The notes under the pieces were generated by a model, which saw only the letters and a program-made list of their open reading frames with translations, was not told the DNA's origin and searched no databases. This document shows, in pieces, positions 1 through 8,603 of a DNA stretch of 50,000 nucleotides; position 1 is the stretch's first letter, and each line of letters begins with the position of its first letter. The position numbers and the translations under genes were made by a program. Source of the stretch: Prorocentrum cordatum. Lineage: Eukaryota; Sar; Dinophyceae; Prorocentrales; Prorocentraceae. The stretch is from NCBI GenBank assembly GCA_963575745.1, contig CAUYUJ010022091.1, forward strand, positions 1 through 50,000, read 5' to 3'.

Positions 1-79
1 ATTCGTGGAAACCACAAAAGGTTCTTAGAACATTCCTAGGTGGGCCTATAGGCGAGCCAGGACGCTTCGCCACTGCTTG

Positions 80-194
80 ATCCTTCGCCGTGGCCGCGAT
101 CTCCTCGAACCAGTCGGGGCCAGCCGATGCGGGGGGCACGGTGGCGACCTTGAAGACGAGGGGCCCCTCGTTCCGCAGCACGTCCAGCAGGTTC
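80..194 (-). CDS. Exon of PDZ-like domain protein (last PDZ strand and beyond)
   Basis: This minus-strand island encodes NLLDVLRNEGPLVFKV followed by ATVPPASAGPDWFEEIAATA. It fits the last helix and strand of a PDZ-like domain and completes the domain when placed after the exons at 941-985 and 2614-2742. The intron before it ends TAATAG and the exon opens with GAAC. The same GGAAC also spans the upstream exon's end, so joining gives Tyr-Trp-Asn-Leu-Leu in frame. PDZ domains bind C-terminal peptides and scaffold membrane or signalling proteins; the ligand here is unknown. The downstream end is uncertain: the frame stays open to the window edge, and AAG/GATCAAG near 80 is only a possible donor. 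The gene is therefore partial. Confidence 0.55.
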
Positions 195-229
195 CTATTA
201 GGCAAACCAACAGGTGCACCGATGCCGCT

Positions 230-410
230 GCTCCCCTCCTCTCTCCCTCCTCCCTGATCCCTCCTCGCTCCTCCCTCCTGCCTCCTCCTCCTCCTCCCTC
301 CTCCCTCCTCCCACCTCCTCCTTCTACCTCTACCTCCTCCTCCTCCTCCTCCCTCCTTCTCTTTCCTCCTCCTCCTCCTCCTCCTCCTCCTCCTTCCCTC
401 CCGGACCTCT
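230..410 (-). repeat. (GGA)n array in the PDZ gene intron
   Basis: CCT trinucleotides on the plus strand with CTC/CTT interruptions. They make up most of the intron between two PDZ exons. Long frames here (poly-Ser, Leu, Pro or Glu, Gly, Arg) are repeat artefacts. Confidence 0.95.
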
Positions 411-419
411 TCCGGGGCG

Positions 420-625
420 CGTCCTGACCAGCCCGGCCAAACCCTCGCCAGGGGGGAGGCTGCAACGGCCACTCCGCTTACTCCCAGAAAGCCCCCACAG
501 GCGACCCCGAGGCAAACGGCGGGATGCCTCGCCGGCGAGCAGGCGCAGGGCTCCCAGCGCGTATGCCTCGGGGCCGCCTGGGGGCGTTCCACCGAGCGTG
601 GCGGCTGTGCCTTCCTGCTGGTGGC
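420..625 (-). other. Unique island inside the PDZ gene's intron; possible alternative exon
   Basis: Between two PDZ exons lies a non-repetitive island with a minus-strand open frame (GGTPPGGPEAYALGALRLLA then GEASRRLPRG). It starts after an AG-like acceptor (CAG/GAAGG) and runs into (GGA)n. Inserting it would split the PDZ domain, so it is either intronic or an alternative exon. Composition alone does not decide. Confidence 0.25.
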
Positions 626-940
626 AGGTTGTCGCTCTCGCCCTACAGTCGGGGCCTTGACCTAAGGAACCCAAAATAAGGAACGAGGCCCCATTTTCCC
701 ATAAGTTCAACTTCGATTTCCGATCGAAAACATAAGGAAAACCTGAGGCAAGCTGCGAAACACTTAAGGAACGCGGAGCCCCTCCCCAACAAAAAGGGTT
801 CCTTCTTCAGGGCCCCGACTGCTGTGGCCCGCAACTCTCGCCAAGAGGCGGGGGGCGACGAAGGCTTCCCGGGAGGCCCAGAAAGAGGGGAAAATCGAGG
901 GACGGGCAGCGGTATGGGTACCTTTTCTTCCTCCGAGTTC

Positions 941-985
941 CAGTAGCCGCGCACGCCGTTGATCTCCTCGATGATGTACCCCGGC
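941..985 (-). CDS. Exon of PDZ-like domain protein (core 'EINGVRG')
   Basis: A 45-base exon encodes PGYIIEEINGVRGYW, the PDZ core where a buried Ile/Val-Asn-Gly-Val turn precedes the second helix. The acceptor reads AACAG/GCCG, and the upstream exon ends ATCAG followed by GCCG, so six bases (AGGCCG) are shared by both intron ends. Its own end is ACTG/GAAC, giving a GA-AG intron, again with a short direct repeat (GGAAC) at both ends. GC and GA donors with repeated boundary bases are known in dinoflagellates. An alternative GT donor sits about 20 bases further on (GAAAAG/GTACCC); it would add NSEEEK and break the PDZ helix. I prefer the GA donor because it restores a normal-length domain. Confidence 0.55.
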
Positions 986-999
986 CTGTTGACGCGGCT

Positions 1000-1780
1000 C
1001 GGGCGACGTCCCCGCTTGGCAGCGGCGACAGGAGGCCTCCGCGAGGCCTCCGCGGAGGTCCCCCTGATGCCTCCGAATAAGAGGAAGACAGGATGAGGAC
1101 AAAGTCGGATGAAGACAAAGCGGGAATCTCTGAGCGCCAGCGGGTCTGAAGGATGCATCGGGTGCCCGCGGGCGTTCCAGAGCGCTCTGGGGCCCTTTGA
1201 GGGTGCTCTGGGGCACTCTGTAGCGACAGCTTGCCTGATCCTGGCGGTCCTCCGAAGTACCCGGAAGGCCCGAGAGGAGAGAGAGAGGTCCAGAGATCGA
1301 CAACGATAATCTGCGGCCCCCAGCCCCTTGCCCAAGGAAAGCGTTTCAGCCCGCATCCGTTGGTTGATGGCCCCAGGGCCTGAAAGCGGCACCCAGAGGC
1401 AGAAACGAAGGAGAAGCGCTGAGATGGAAAGAGCCAAGACGTGATCACCATCCGTGAGCATGGACCGACCGTCCCGGCATCCCTGTAGGCCTAAAACGAA
1501 ATGTGCCTGGAACCCAGCGACGTTCCAACAACGAAGGCAATATCTCTAGAACATAAGCCCGATGTGCTAAAACGAACCCGTCTCAGCCACACATGCTCTA
1601 GGAACATCTCGTGCAGACCAACAAAATGCCCTTCAGACACTAGCCGGTGGGCTCACACACGTCGCTCGTTTCTGGTCGTGCTCGTCTCTACCCGTGCTCG
1701 CTTCTCATTGCTCCTGGACCCCTGGCGGCCAGGCAGAGGCCCCAGACGGAACAACTGGAGATAAAAGGATCTTGGCCTGC
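1000..1780. other. Unassigned unique sequence (intron of the PDZ gene)
   Basis: Non-repetitive GC-rich sequence with no convincing exon beyond the PDZ core. Near 1353-1390 it holds a short block (TGATGGCCCCAGGGCC) that recurs across the window and belongs to the dispersed 'GGCC' repeat described under 22813-23135. Confidence 0.6.
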
Positions 1781-1784
1781 CAGA

Positions 1785-2060
1785 GGAGGAGGAGGAGGAG
1801 GAGGAGGAGGAGGAGGAGGAGGAGGAGGAGGAGCAGCAGGAACAGGAGGAGGAGGAGGAGGAGGAGGAGGAGGAGGAGGAGGTAGGAGTGGGGAGAGAAT
1901 GATGGTGAGTGTAGGGATGAGGAGGGAGGACGGAGAATGAGGACGAAGGTGTCGGAGGAAGGGAGAGGAGAAGGCGGAAGAATGAAGAAGGAAACAAATA
2001 ATAATAATAATAATAATAATTCATAGAAGAAAGAAGAAGAAGAAGACGAAGAAGAGGAGG
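1785..2060. repeat. (GGA)n, (AAT)n and (AGA)n microsatellite cluster
   Basis: GGA units (1785-1882) are followed by GA-rich sequence, then AAT units (about 1996-2022) and AGA units (about 2027-2060). The GGA polarity is opposite to that of the flanking CCT blocks. Confidence 0.95.
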
Positions 2061-2079
2061 AGGAACTTCGGCTGCGCTG

Positions 2080-2400
2080 GCGGCGAGCTCAGTTGGTAGC
2101 GGTCTGGTTGGCGTGCGCTTTCACCCAGTCGGGCGTTGGCAGAACTGGGTATAGTGGGACCTGGTTTGGTGATGTGTACTGGGGGACGCCCCCCCGCCCC
2201 GTTCCACTGACCGGAACTGCCGTCGCCTGGAAAAACACCAGCTACGGCAGACCTGGTTTGGTGATTCTGGCCAATTTAGGGGCTCCGGGGCCCAACTACT
2301 AACCGGGTCCCCGTACCTGGGGTTCTGACTATACCCGAACCAGAACTCCACAGGGAGTTCAAAAGACTGTGATTTCTGAAAGCAGGGAACTCAAAACTTT
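2080..2400 (+). other. Unique block with a tRNA-like A-box and an internal duplication
   Basis: The head GAGCTCAGTTGGTAGCGG resembles the D-arm/A-box of a tRNA, but no matching TTCGA T-loop lies at tRNA distance, so this is not an intact tRNA. A 16-base motif, GACCTGGTTTGGTGAT, occurs twice (about 2159 and 2251). An imperfect inverted copy of the TATAGT/ACTATA flank lies near 2320. It could be a tRNA-derived SINE or chance similarity. Confidence 0.25.
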
Positions 2401-2529
2401 CTGGGATGTCGCGTGGTGTCGCAGCCCGAACCAGGACTCTTAGAAGCCAGACGGCCTCCGACGAAAACCAGCCGTCGAGATTGTTTTTTTTTGCGACGCC
2501 CGAGTCTCCGGGCCCCTCGACCCTGCCCT

Positions 2530-3515
2530 CCTCCTCCTCCTTCTCCTCCTCCTCCTCCTCCTCCTCCTCCTCCTCCTCCTCCTCTCAGGGCCCCTCGACC
2601 CTGCCCCCGCGGCCTGATGGCGCGGCTGGGGTTGCTCCTGCTCCACTTGTCGACGATGCCGCCCTCCTTCACGCACACGAGGACCGCGCCCGATGCCGCG
2701 TCCCCGAGGGAGACGCCCACCAAGTCCTCGGACGCAGCCCATCGCCTCCTCCTCCTCCTCCACCTCGCTCCTCCTCTCTCCATCCTCCTCCTCCTCCTCC
2801 CCTCCTCCTCCTCCTCCATCCTCCCCCTCCTCCTCCTCCTCCTCCCTCCTCTCCTTTCCTCCGCCTCCTCCCTCCTCCTCCTCCTCCTCCTCCTACCTCC
2901 TCCTCCTCCATCCTCCTCTCCTCCTCTCCTCCTCCTACTCCCCTCCTCTCACTCCTCCTCCCTCTCCTCCCCACCTCCTCCTCCTCCTCCTCCACCCCTC
3001 CTCCTCCTCCTCTCCTCCTCCTCCTCCTCCTCCCCTCCTTCCCCCTCCTCCGTCCCTCACCCTCCTCCTCCTCCTCCTCCTCCTCCTCCACCTCCTCCTC
3101 CTCCTCCTTCGCCTCCTCCCCTCTCTCCTCCCCTCCTCCTCCTCCTCCTCCTCCTCCTCCTCCTCCTCCTCATCCACCTCCTCCCCTCCTCCTCCTCCTC
3201 CTCCTCCTCCTCGCTCCTCCCCTCCTCCTCCTTTCCATCCCACTCCTCCTCCCTCCTCCTCCTCCTCCTCCTCCTTCCTCGTCCTCCTCCGTACCCTCCT
3301 CCTCCTCCTCGTCCTCCTCGTCCTCGCATCGTACTCCTCCTCCCGCTCCCCCTACCCTCCTCCTCCTCCCCCCCTCCTCCTCCCTCCCCTCCTCCTCCTC
3401 CTCCTCCTCCTCCTCCTCCTCCTCCCCTCCTCCTCCTCCTCACCGCCTCCTCCTCCTCCTCCTCTCTCCTCCTCCTCCTCCTGCTCCGCCTCCTCCTCCG
3501 CCTCCGCCTCCCCCC
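2530..3515 (-). repeat. Long (CCT)n arrays flanking the PDZ exon
   Basis: About 0.8 kb of CCT with CCG, CAT and single-base interruptions, broken only by the exon-bearing island at about 2585-2744. It is GGA in the sense of the PDZ gene. Confidence 0.95.
2614..2742 (-). CDS. Exon of PDZ-like domain protein (N-terminal half of domain)
   Basis: This minus-strand exon encodes EDLVGVSLGDAASGAVLVCV then KEGGIVDKWSRSNPSRAIR. The pattern matches the first strands of a PDZ-like domain: a G-V-S-L carboxylate-binding-loop equivalent, a hydrophobic strand, then 'GGIVDKW..NP..AIRPG'. The exon ends ATCAG/GCCG, a GC donor, and joins in frame to PGYIIEEINGVRG. Its 5' limit is unclear because it emerges from a (GGA)n tract; CCGAG/GAC near 2727 is a possible acceptor. 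The flanking introns are almost pure GGA in sense orientation. Upstream exons should lie at higher coordinates, but I could not identify them with confidence. Confidence 0.55.
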
Positions 3516-3955
3516 TCTGCCCGCTGCGCAGCAGGGTTCGCGATCGCGGGTCGGCGATCCGGGCGTGTCCGACCGCTCTCTGGGGCCTCCCGGGGGCGCC
3601 CCCGTGCGGCCACGGGCGGGCTCTCCTAATCGCCATGCTTGCCAGAGCGCGCCCGGGAGTTCCTGCCCGGCGGACGGGGCCGGGGGTCCCTACCTCCTCC
3701 TCCTCCTCCTCCTCCTCCTCCTCTCCTTCCCTCCTCCCTCCTCCTCCTCGTTCCTTCCTCCTCCTCCATCGTCCTCGCCTCCTCCATCCTCCTCCTCCTC
3801 CTCCTCCTCCTCCTCCTCCTCCTCCTCCTCCACCTCCTCCTTGTCCTCCTCCTCCTTCTCCCCCTCACTCCCCCTCACTCCTCCTCCTCCTCCTCCTCCT
3901 CCTCCTCCTCCTCCTCCTCCTCCTCCTCCTCCTCCTCCTCCTCCGCCTCCTCCGC
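3516..3955. other. Unique island followed by a (CCT)n array
   Basis: A GC-rich island of about 170 bases (3520-3690) precedes CCT repeats (3695-3955). The island's frames show no recognisable domain. It could be untranslated or intronic sequence of the PDZ gene. Confidence 0.5.
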
Positions 3956-4031
3956 CACGACTCCTTCTCCCCGGCGGGCGGGCCTGGTGGTTCTGCCCCC
4001 GAGCCACGACCTGCTCATGGCGCAAAGAATG

Positions 4032-4197
4032 AGCGGCGCGCGCAAGGAGGTGGGGGGAGCGGGGGAAGCTTCTTGGAGGAAGGCTGCTTCTTCGAAGGCG
4101 TCAGCCTCGCGTCTTTGGAGCAGGCCCGAGCCTTCCAAAATGCAGCCTCCTTCTAAAAAGCTTCCCCCCTCCCCCTGCCCCCCTCTGGCGCGTGGCC
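4032..4197. mobile_element. Foldback element, GGCGGCGCGC family, copy 1
   Basis: The left arm GCGGCGCGCGCAAGGAGG and the right arm CCCCCTCTGGCGCGTGGC are imperfect reverse complements, as are inner AAGCTTCTTGG/CTAAAAAGCTT blocks. The layout (GC-rich tip, G-rich block, AAGCTTCT block, centre) repeats at 22023, 30591, 38634 and 38882. No coding capacity. Confidence 0.6.
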
Positions 4198-4254
4198 GAA
4201 CGCAAATCACCACGGAAGAGGTTGATTTGACGATTTTCGGCATGAAGGGCCCGG

Positions 4255-4544
4255 GTCTGCGGACGTTGTCGTGAACTTGTCGGGGGGCTTTCCAGCCTCG
4301 GGATGCCTGCCAGGAGCTCCGCCTCGCCGAGACCGTCTCGGAGGTGCCCGGATCGTCCCGAGCAGCCGACGGATCGTCCCGAGCGGCCGACTGGGTTTTT
4401 TTCAGTCCGTGGCCCCAGAGGTCCCGACCGCTTCCCCGGGGGCAATGTGTTCGCCCTGCATCCGTTTTTGACGGCCCCGGGGCTCGACGACGGACCCTGA
4501 GGGCCGAAATCGGGACACACCGACGGTTGAGCAGATCAGATCTA
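4255..4544. other. Unassigned GC-rich sequence with a dispersed block
   Basis: The stretch contains TTCCAGCCTCGGG and GGATCGTCCCGAGC motifs that recur near 49430-49510, and a TTTTTGACGGCCCCGGGGC block of the dispersed 'GGCC' repeat. No gene was seen. Confidence 0.5.
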
Positions 4545-4703
4545 GAGGGCCATGCGTGCGAACCCTACCCCTTTCTCTACCCCCCACGATTTCTGAGGGG
4601 GAGGGGTGGGGTTCCCTTCGCTCGGGCGCTCCCGAGCGAAGTGAACCCCACCCTCCCCCTCAGAAATCGTGGGGGATAGGGGTAGGGTTCGCATGTGGCC
4701 CCC
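4545..4703. mobile_element. Foldback (hairpin) element with possible TA duplication
   Basis: This 159-base near-palindrome has ends GAGGGCCATGCG and CGCATGTGGCCCCC, and its arms converge on CTTCGCTCGGG/CCCGAGCGAAG. A TA lies at each edge (4543-4544 and 4704-4705), as expected for a TA-inserting MITE. It has no coding capacity. A stem of about 75 bp could also act as a long-hairpin RNA if transcribed. Confidence 0.75.
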
Positions 4704-4720
4704 TAATATTATGTCGAGCG

Positions 4721-4890
4721 TGTCCCCCTACATGGGGATTGTCGAAGAAAAATAGAAAATACCCCAAACATGCCCCAAAAAGGCAAACAACTACTCAAAA
4801 AATAATCCCCAGGATATGTTTGGACTATTTTGGGACTATGTCTTGATGTATTTTGTAATTTTTCGTCGAAGATCCCCCTGTAGGGGGACA
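4721..4890. mobile_element. Second foldback/MITE-like element
   Basis: The terminal inverted repeats are about 33 bases: TGTCCCCCTACATGGGGAT at the left and its near reverse complement at the right (ATCCCCCTGTAGGGGGACA). Pairing continues weakly to the centre. The interior is much AT-richer than its surroundings. No clear target duplication was found. Confidence 0.75.
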
Positions 4891-4899
4891 GGCCCGACT

Positions 4900-5075
4900 T
4901 AACCCTTATGTCGTCGAAGATCTGGGGTTGGGGCCCGAAGGCCAAATCTGGCTGCGACGGGCGGTTCCCGGCAGATGCTGGCGCCCTCGGCGGCCCTCGG
5001 CGCGCCCCGGGGCCGTGGCGAGCACGGCTCGGGACGAGGCGCCGGCCCCGGGGCAGAGGTCCAGGCCTCTGGGGC
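4900..5075 (-). other. Unique GC-rich island between repeats
   Basis: All three minus frames are open and each looks weakly protein-like (for example GLDLCPGAGASSRAVLATA). I could not choose a frame and saw no family signature. It is a possible exon of the upstream part of the PDZ gene. Confidence 0.25.
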
Positions 5076-5077
5076 CT

Positions 5078-5432
5078 CCTCCTCCTCCTCCTCCTCCTCC
5101 TCCCTCCTCCGCCTCCTCCTCCCTCCTCCTCCCCTCCTCCTCCTCCTCCTCTCCTCCTCCTCCTCCTCCTCCTCCTCCTCCTCCTCCTCCTCCTCTTCTT
5201 CCTCCTCCCTCCTCCTCCTCCCTCCTCCTCCTCCTCCTCCTCCCTCCCCTCCTCCCTCCTCCCTCCCTCCTCCATCCTCCTCCCTCCTCCTCCTCCTCCT
5301 CCTCCTCCTCCTCCTCCTCCTCCTCCTCCTCCTCCTCCTCCTCCTCCTCTCTCCACTTCCCTCCTCCTCCTCCTCCTCCTCCTCCTCCTCCGCCGTCCTC
5401 CTCCTCCTCCTCCTCCTCCTCCTCCTCCTCCG
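5078..5432. repeat. (CCT)n array
   Basis: About 350 bases of CCT with few interruptions; no gene content. Confidence 0.95.
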
Positions 5433-5440
5433 GGGGCCCC

Positions 5441-5545
5441 GCAGCGATGAGTTCAAGGTCTGTCGCCGCGCCGCGTGTTCTGAGCGCGCCCAAGTGGACG
5501 ACACCACTCGGAAGCTGGGCGAGGGCTGCTAGGACCGTGGCTGCG
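5441..5545 (-). CDS. Candidate exon, product unknown
   Basis: This minus-strand island reads LAALAQLPSGVVHLGALRTR then GAATDLELIAAGPP before entering (GGA)n in frame. The mix of residues is protein-like and unlike the surrounding repeat translations. It could be an upstream exon of the PDZ gene, which runs in the same direction through the same kind of GGA introns. No domain was recognised and the splice sites are ambiguous: several AG dinucleotides precede it, and the end may lie at GCTGCG/GGGC. Chance openness in GC-rich sequence is a real alternative. Confidence 0.27.
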
Positions 5546-5894
5546 AAAGCGGCCCTCCCGGAAAGAAAAACAAAACAACAAAAAACAACTCCCCGGAAGG
5601 AGGCGCGGCCCGCGGAAGAGTCCCCGGGCTTCTCCCCGGAAGGACGAAAACAACTTCCCGGAGGTCGATTTTAGCAGCCGCGGATTTGGCAGCCCTTGCC
5701 CGGCCTCCGAACCACGGGGCCCGGGCGGGAACGCGGGCTGGAGCAGGCCGGCTTCCAGGCGGCGGCCGCCGGCTTCCAGGAGGAGGAGGAGGAGGGGGAG
5801 GAGGAGGAGGGGGGGGAGGAGGAGGGGGAGGAGGAGGAGGAGGAGGAGGAGGAGGAGGAAGGAGGAGGAGGAGGATGTGAGGAGGAGGAGGGGA

Positions 5895-5927
<33 letters not shown>

Positions 5928-6129
5928 GAGAGGAGGAGGAGGAGGAGGAGGGGAAGGAGGCGGCGGTATGCCCTGGCGCCCCGCGCCCCGAATTGGGCGA
6001 GGCGGGCACCGCGGCAGACCCCGCGACAGGCCCGCCGCGCCCGGGGCGGCGTCTGGCCTGGCGGCCGCGGCGCCCTCCCCAGGACGCAAGGCCTCGCGTC
6101 GAAGCAGGCGGCGCGGGCGACATGAGAGG
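5546..6129. repeat. Unique flanks around a plus-strand (GGA)n block
   Basis: A (GGA)n block occupies about 5778-5965, the opposite polarity to its neighbours. Flanking unique sequence (5546-5777 and 5966-6129) is GC-rich and shows no recognisable gene. A palindromic GGCGGCCGCCGG lies near 5760-5772. Confidence 0.7.
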
Positions 6130-7082
6130 CCTCCCCCTCCTCCTCCTCCTCCTCCTCCTCCTCCTCCTGCTCCCCCTCCTCGTCCTCCTCCTCCCTCCTC
6201 TCCTCCTCCTCCTCCTACTCCTCCCCTCCTCCTCCTCCTCCTCCTCCTCACTCCTCCTCCTCCTCCTCTCCTCCTCCCATCCTCCTCCTCCTCCTCCTCC
6301 TCCTCCTCCTCCTCCTCCTCCTCCTCCTCAATCCTCCTCCTCCCTCCTCCTCCTCCTCCTCCTCCTCCTCCCCCTCCTCCTCCTCCCTCCTCCCCTTCCT
6401 CCTCCTCCTCCGCCTCCTACCTCCTCTCCCCCTCCTCCTCCTCCTCCTCTCCTCCTCCTCCTCCTCCTCCTCCTCCTCCTCCTCCTCCGCCCTCCGCCTA
6501 CGCCTCCGCCTCCCCCCCCTCTAAATCCGTAAAAAAAAAGAACCCCCCCTCCGCCTCCTCCTCCTCCTCCTCCTCCTCCTCTCCTCCCTCCTCCTCTCCG
6601 CCTCCGCCTCCGCCTCCGCCTCCGCCTCCGCCTCCGCCTCCTCCTCCTCCTCCTCCTCCTCCTCCTCCTCCTCCTCCTCCTCTCCTCCTCCTCCTCCTCC
6701 TCCTCCTCCTCCTCCCTCCTCCTCCTCCTCCTCTCCTCCTCCTCCCCTCCTCCTCCTCCTCCTCAATCCTCCTCCTCTCCCTCCTCCTCCTCCTCCTCTC
6801 CTCCTCCTCCTCCTCCTCCTCCGCCTCCTCCTCCTCCTCCCTCCTCCTCCTTCCGCCTCCTCCTCAGATCCTCCTCCTCCTCCTCCTCCTCCTCCGCCCC
6901 CTCCTCCTCCCTCCTCCCTCCACCCTCCTGGCCTCCTCCGCCAATCCTCCTCCTCCTCCTCCTCCCTCCTCCTGCCTCCTCTCCTCCTCCTCCTCCTCCT
7001 CCTCCTCCTCCTCCTCCTCCTCCTCCTCCTCCTCCTCCGCCTCCGCCTCCGCCTCCGCCTCCCCCTCCGCCTCCGCCTCCGC
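6130..7082. repeat. (CCT)n array with (CTCCGC)n sub-blocks
   Basis: Nearly 1 kb of CCT. Hexamer CTCCGC runs lie at about 6597-6645 and 7035-7080, and a single A-rich interruption (GTAAAAAAAAAG) at about 6530. Confidence 0.95.
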
Positions 7083-7640
7083 TATTTTCCGCTATTTGCC
7101 GCGCCATGAAGGGCTTGATCCCTGAAGCGCAACACGGCGGCAGCTGCCGCCGACCGAGGCGCCTCCGCGCCCGAGCCTAGCCGCGCACGCGGCCAACGCG
7201 CGGGCGCCTTCGGCGCCGGGGGGGGGGGGAGGGGGCCCCGCCCAGGGGAGAGGAAGGGGCCTCCAGGATCTCTCGGGGCAAAGGAAGAGCGGGGGGGCGA
7301 GGCCCTAAAGATGGGAAAGGCCAGGCACCAGAGGACCCCGCAAGGAGGGAGGAAACAGGCCGGCGGGGGCCCCAAAACGCGGGCCCCAAGAGGAGGGAGC
7401 GGGGCCCAATGGTCTGCTACTCGCCCCCAGGCCCGGTGCGCTGCCACCCAGGATATCAGCCTGGCAGCTGCAACACCTGTCCTGGGCGGCAGTGCCCAGG
7501 CCTTGGAGCACGGTGGGCCAGGACTCGCCTGGCGTGCCACCCCCTTTACCCCCACAGCACAAGGCCCGAACCTGGAAACCAAAAGTGGAAGATGAGGCGG
7601 CTGAGGGTAAGGGGGGTGACACCAAATTATGTCCCTCGGG
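7083..7640. other. Unassigned unique sequence downstream of the retroelement
   Basis: GC-rich, with a G-run near 7220. No convincing coding frame or element end was found. It may include the 3' border of the minus-strand LINE, which I could not fix. Confidence 0.4.
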
Positions 7641-8603
7641 ACCCCCACGGCTCAGCCTCCTCACTGGGCCACGTCGGTGGTCGATGGTGTTGTAGTAGAG
7701 CATGATTCTGTCGCCCTCGAGCTTGTGGTACTCGACTCAGTCCTGCTGGTCGAAATCGGTATGATGAGCCTTCTCCATTTGCTCCATTCACTCCATTCAA
7801 CTCGGCATCGCTGATCCAGTGGCCGTCTGTCTCGATGATGGTAGGCTCTTTGTACTTGGCTCGGTCGCCTTGGTCGAGTAGAACTGTTTGACTGTGTTGG
7901 GCTCAGGCTCTGGTACTCGTCTCAGCCGATGAGGTAATTGTCGTGCTGGTTAGGGTCGATGGGGGCCGGCTTGTTGCTGGTAGGTGGAATAGATTGTGGG
8001 CGCACTCAGGCCTCCATGCACCGACTTCAAGTAGGGTTCGTGGCGGCCCTACCTCGTCCCGCTATGGCTAGGGGTCACGGTGCCCTCGGTGGGGGCGAAC
8101 CCCAGGCCAAGTGATTCTTGCTGTCGATGAGGAAGATCAACGCTGCCTATGCTTCGCCCTTGGGCGCTCGGGAGCTCCGTCTCCGCCATGGGAATGGTGG
8201 GGGTGGCGAGCTAGGGCGGACCGCGGGGGCGCGGGCAGTACTCGTCCTGCCCCCCCCCTGCCCCTCACCATCCCCCCTGGTAGGCGCGGGCAGTCCTCGT
8301 CCTGCCCCCCCGCCCTTCGAGCCCGTCTCGAAGTTTGATCCTTGCCTCACCAGGGCAGCGTTGACTCGTACTTGGTGCAGTTGGGGTAATCTGGCTGGTA
8401 CCTCTGAGCCCTGACTGGACGGCGGCCGTGTCCGTCAAAGTGCAAAACGTGGCGACGTGTGCCTGGGGTGTTCCCTCGCATTCGGGGCTTCCCCAGGACT
8501 TGCGTCCTGATGACTTGTGCAAAACTTGGCGACGTAGCCTGAGGTGTTCCCACGCACTCGGGGCTTCCTCAGGACTTGCGTTCTGGTTCTTTTGTACTTG
8601 TCG
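7640..8603 (-). other. 3' region of the retroelement
   Basis: The composition matches the element and no other gene was seen. A GGCGCGGGCAGT..TCGTCCTGCC motif is duplicated about 55 bases apart (8225 and 8283). The 77-bp tandem repeat lies at its start. A poly(A)-type tail was not found. Confidence 0.5.
8440..8593 (-). repeat. Two tandem 77-bp units just after the ORF2 stop
   Basis: Units 8440-8516 and 8517-8593 share GTGCAAAAC, GGCGACGT, GGTGTTCCC and GGGGCTTCC blocks in register, with about a dozen differences. The position beside the stop codon suggests a 3'-UTR repeat of the element. Confidence 0.85.

Noticed and set aside
2406-4274. Long poly-Ser/Pro/Leu and poly-Glu/Gly/Arg open frames across CCT/GGA arrays
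   Set aside because: Trinucleotide repeats lack stops in most frames on both strands. The translations are low-complexity and overlap in several frames, with no domain or start context.
8265-8603. Separate small gene after the ORF2 stop
   Set aside because: The frame is only open readthrough of the same frame past TGA into the 77-bp repeats; the sequence is not protein-like beyond GC-rich openness.
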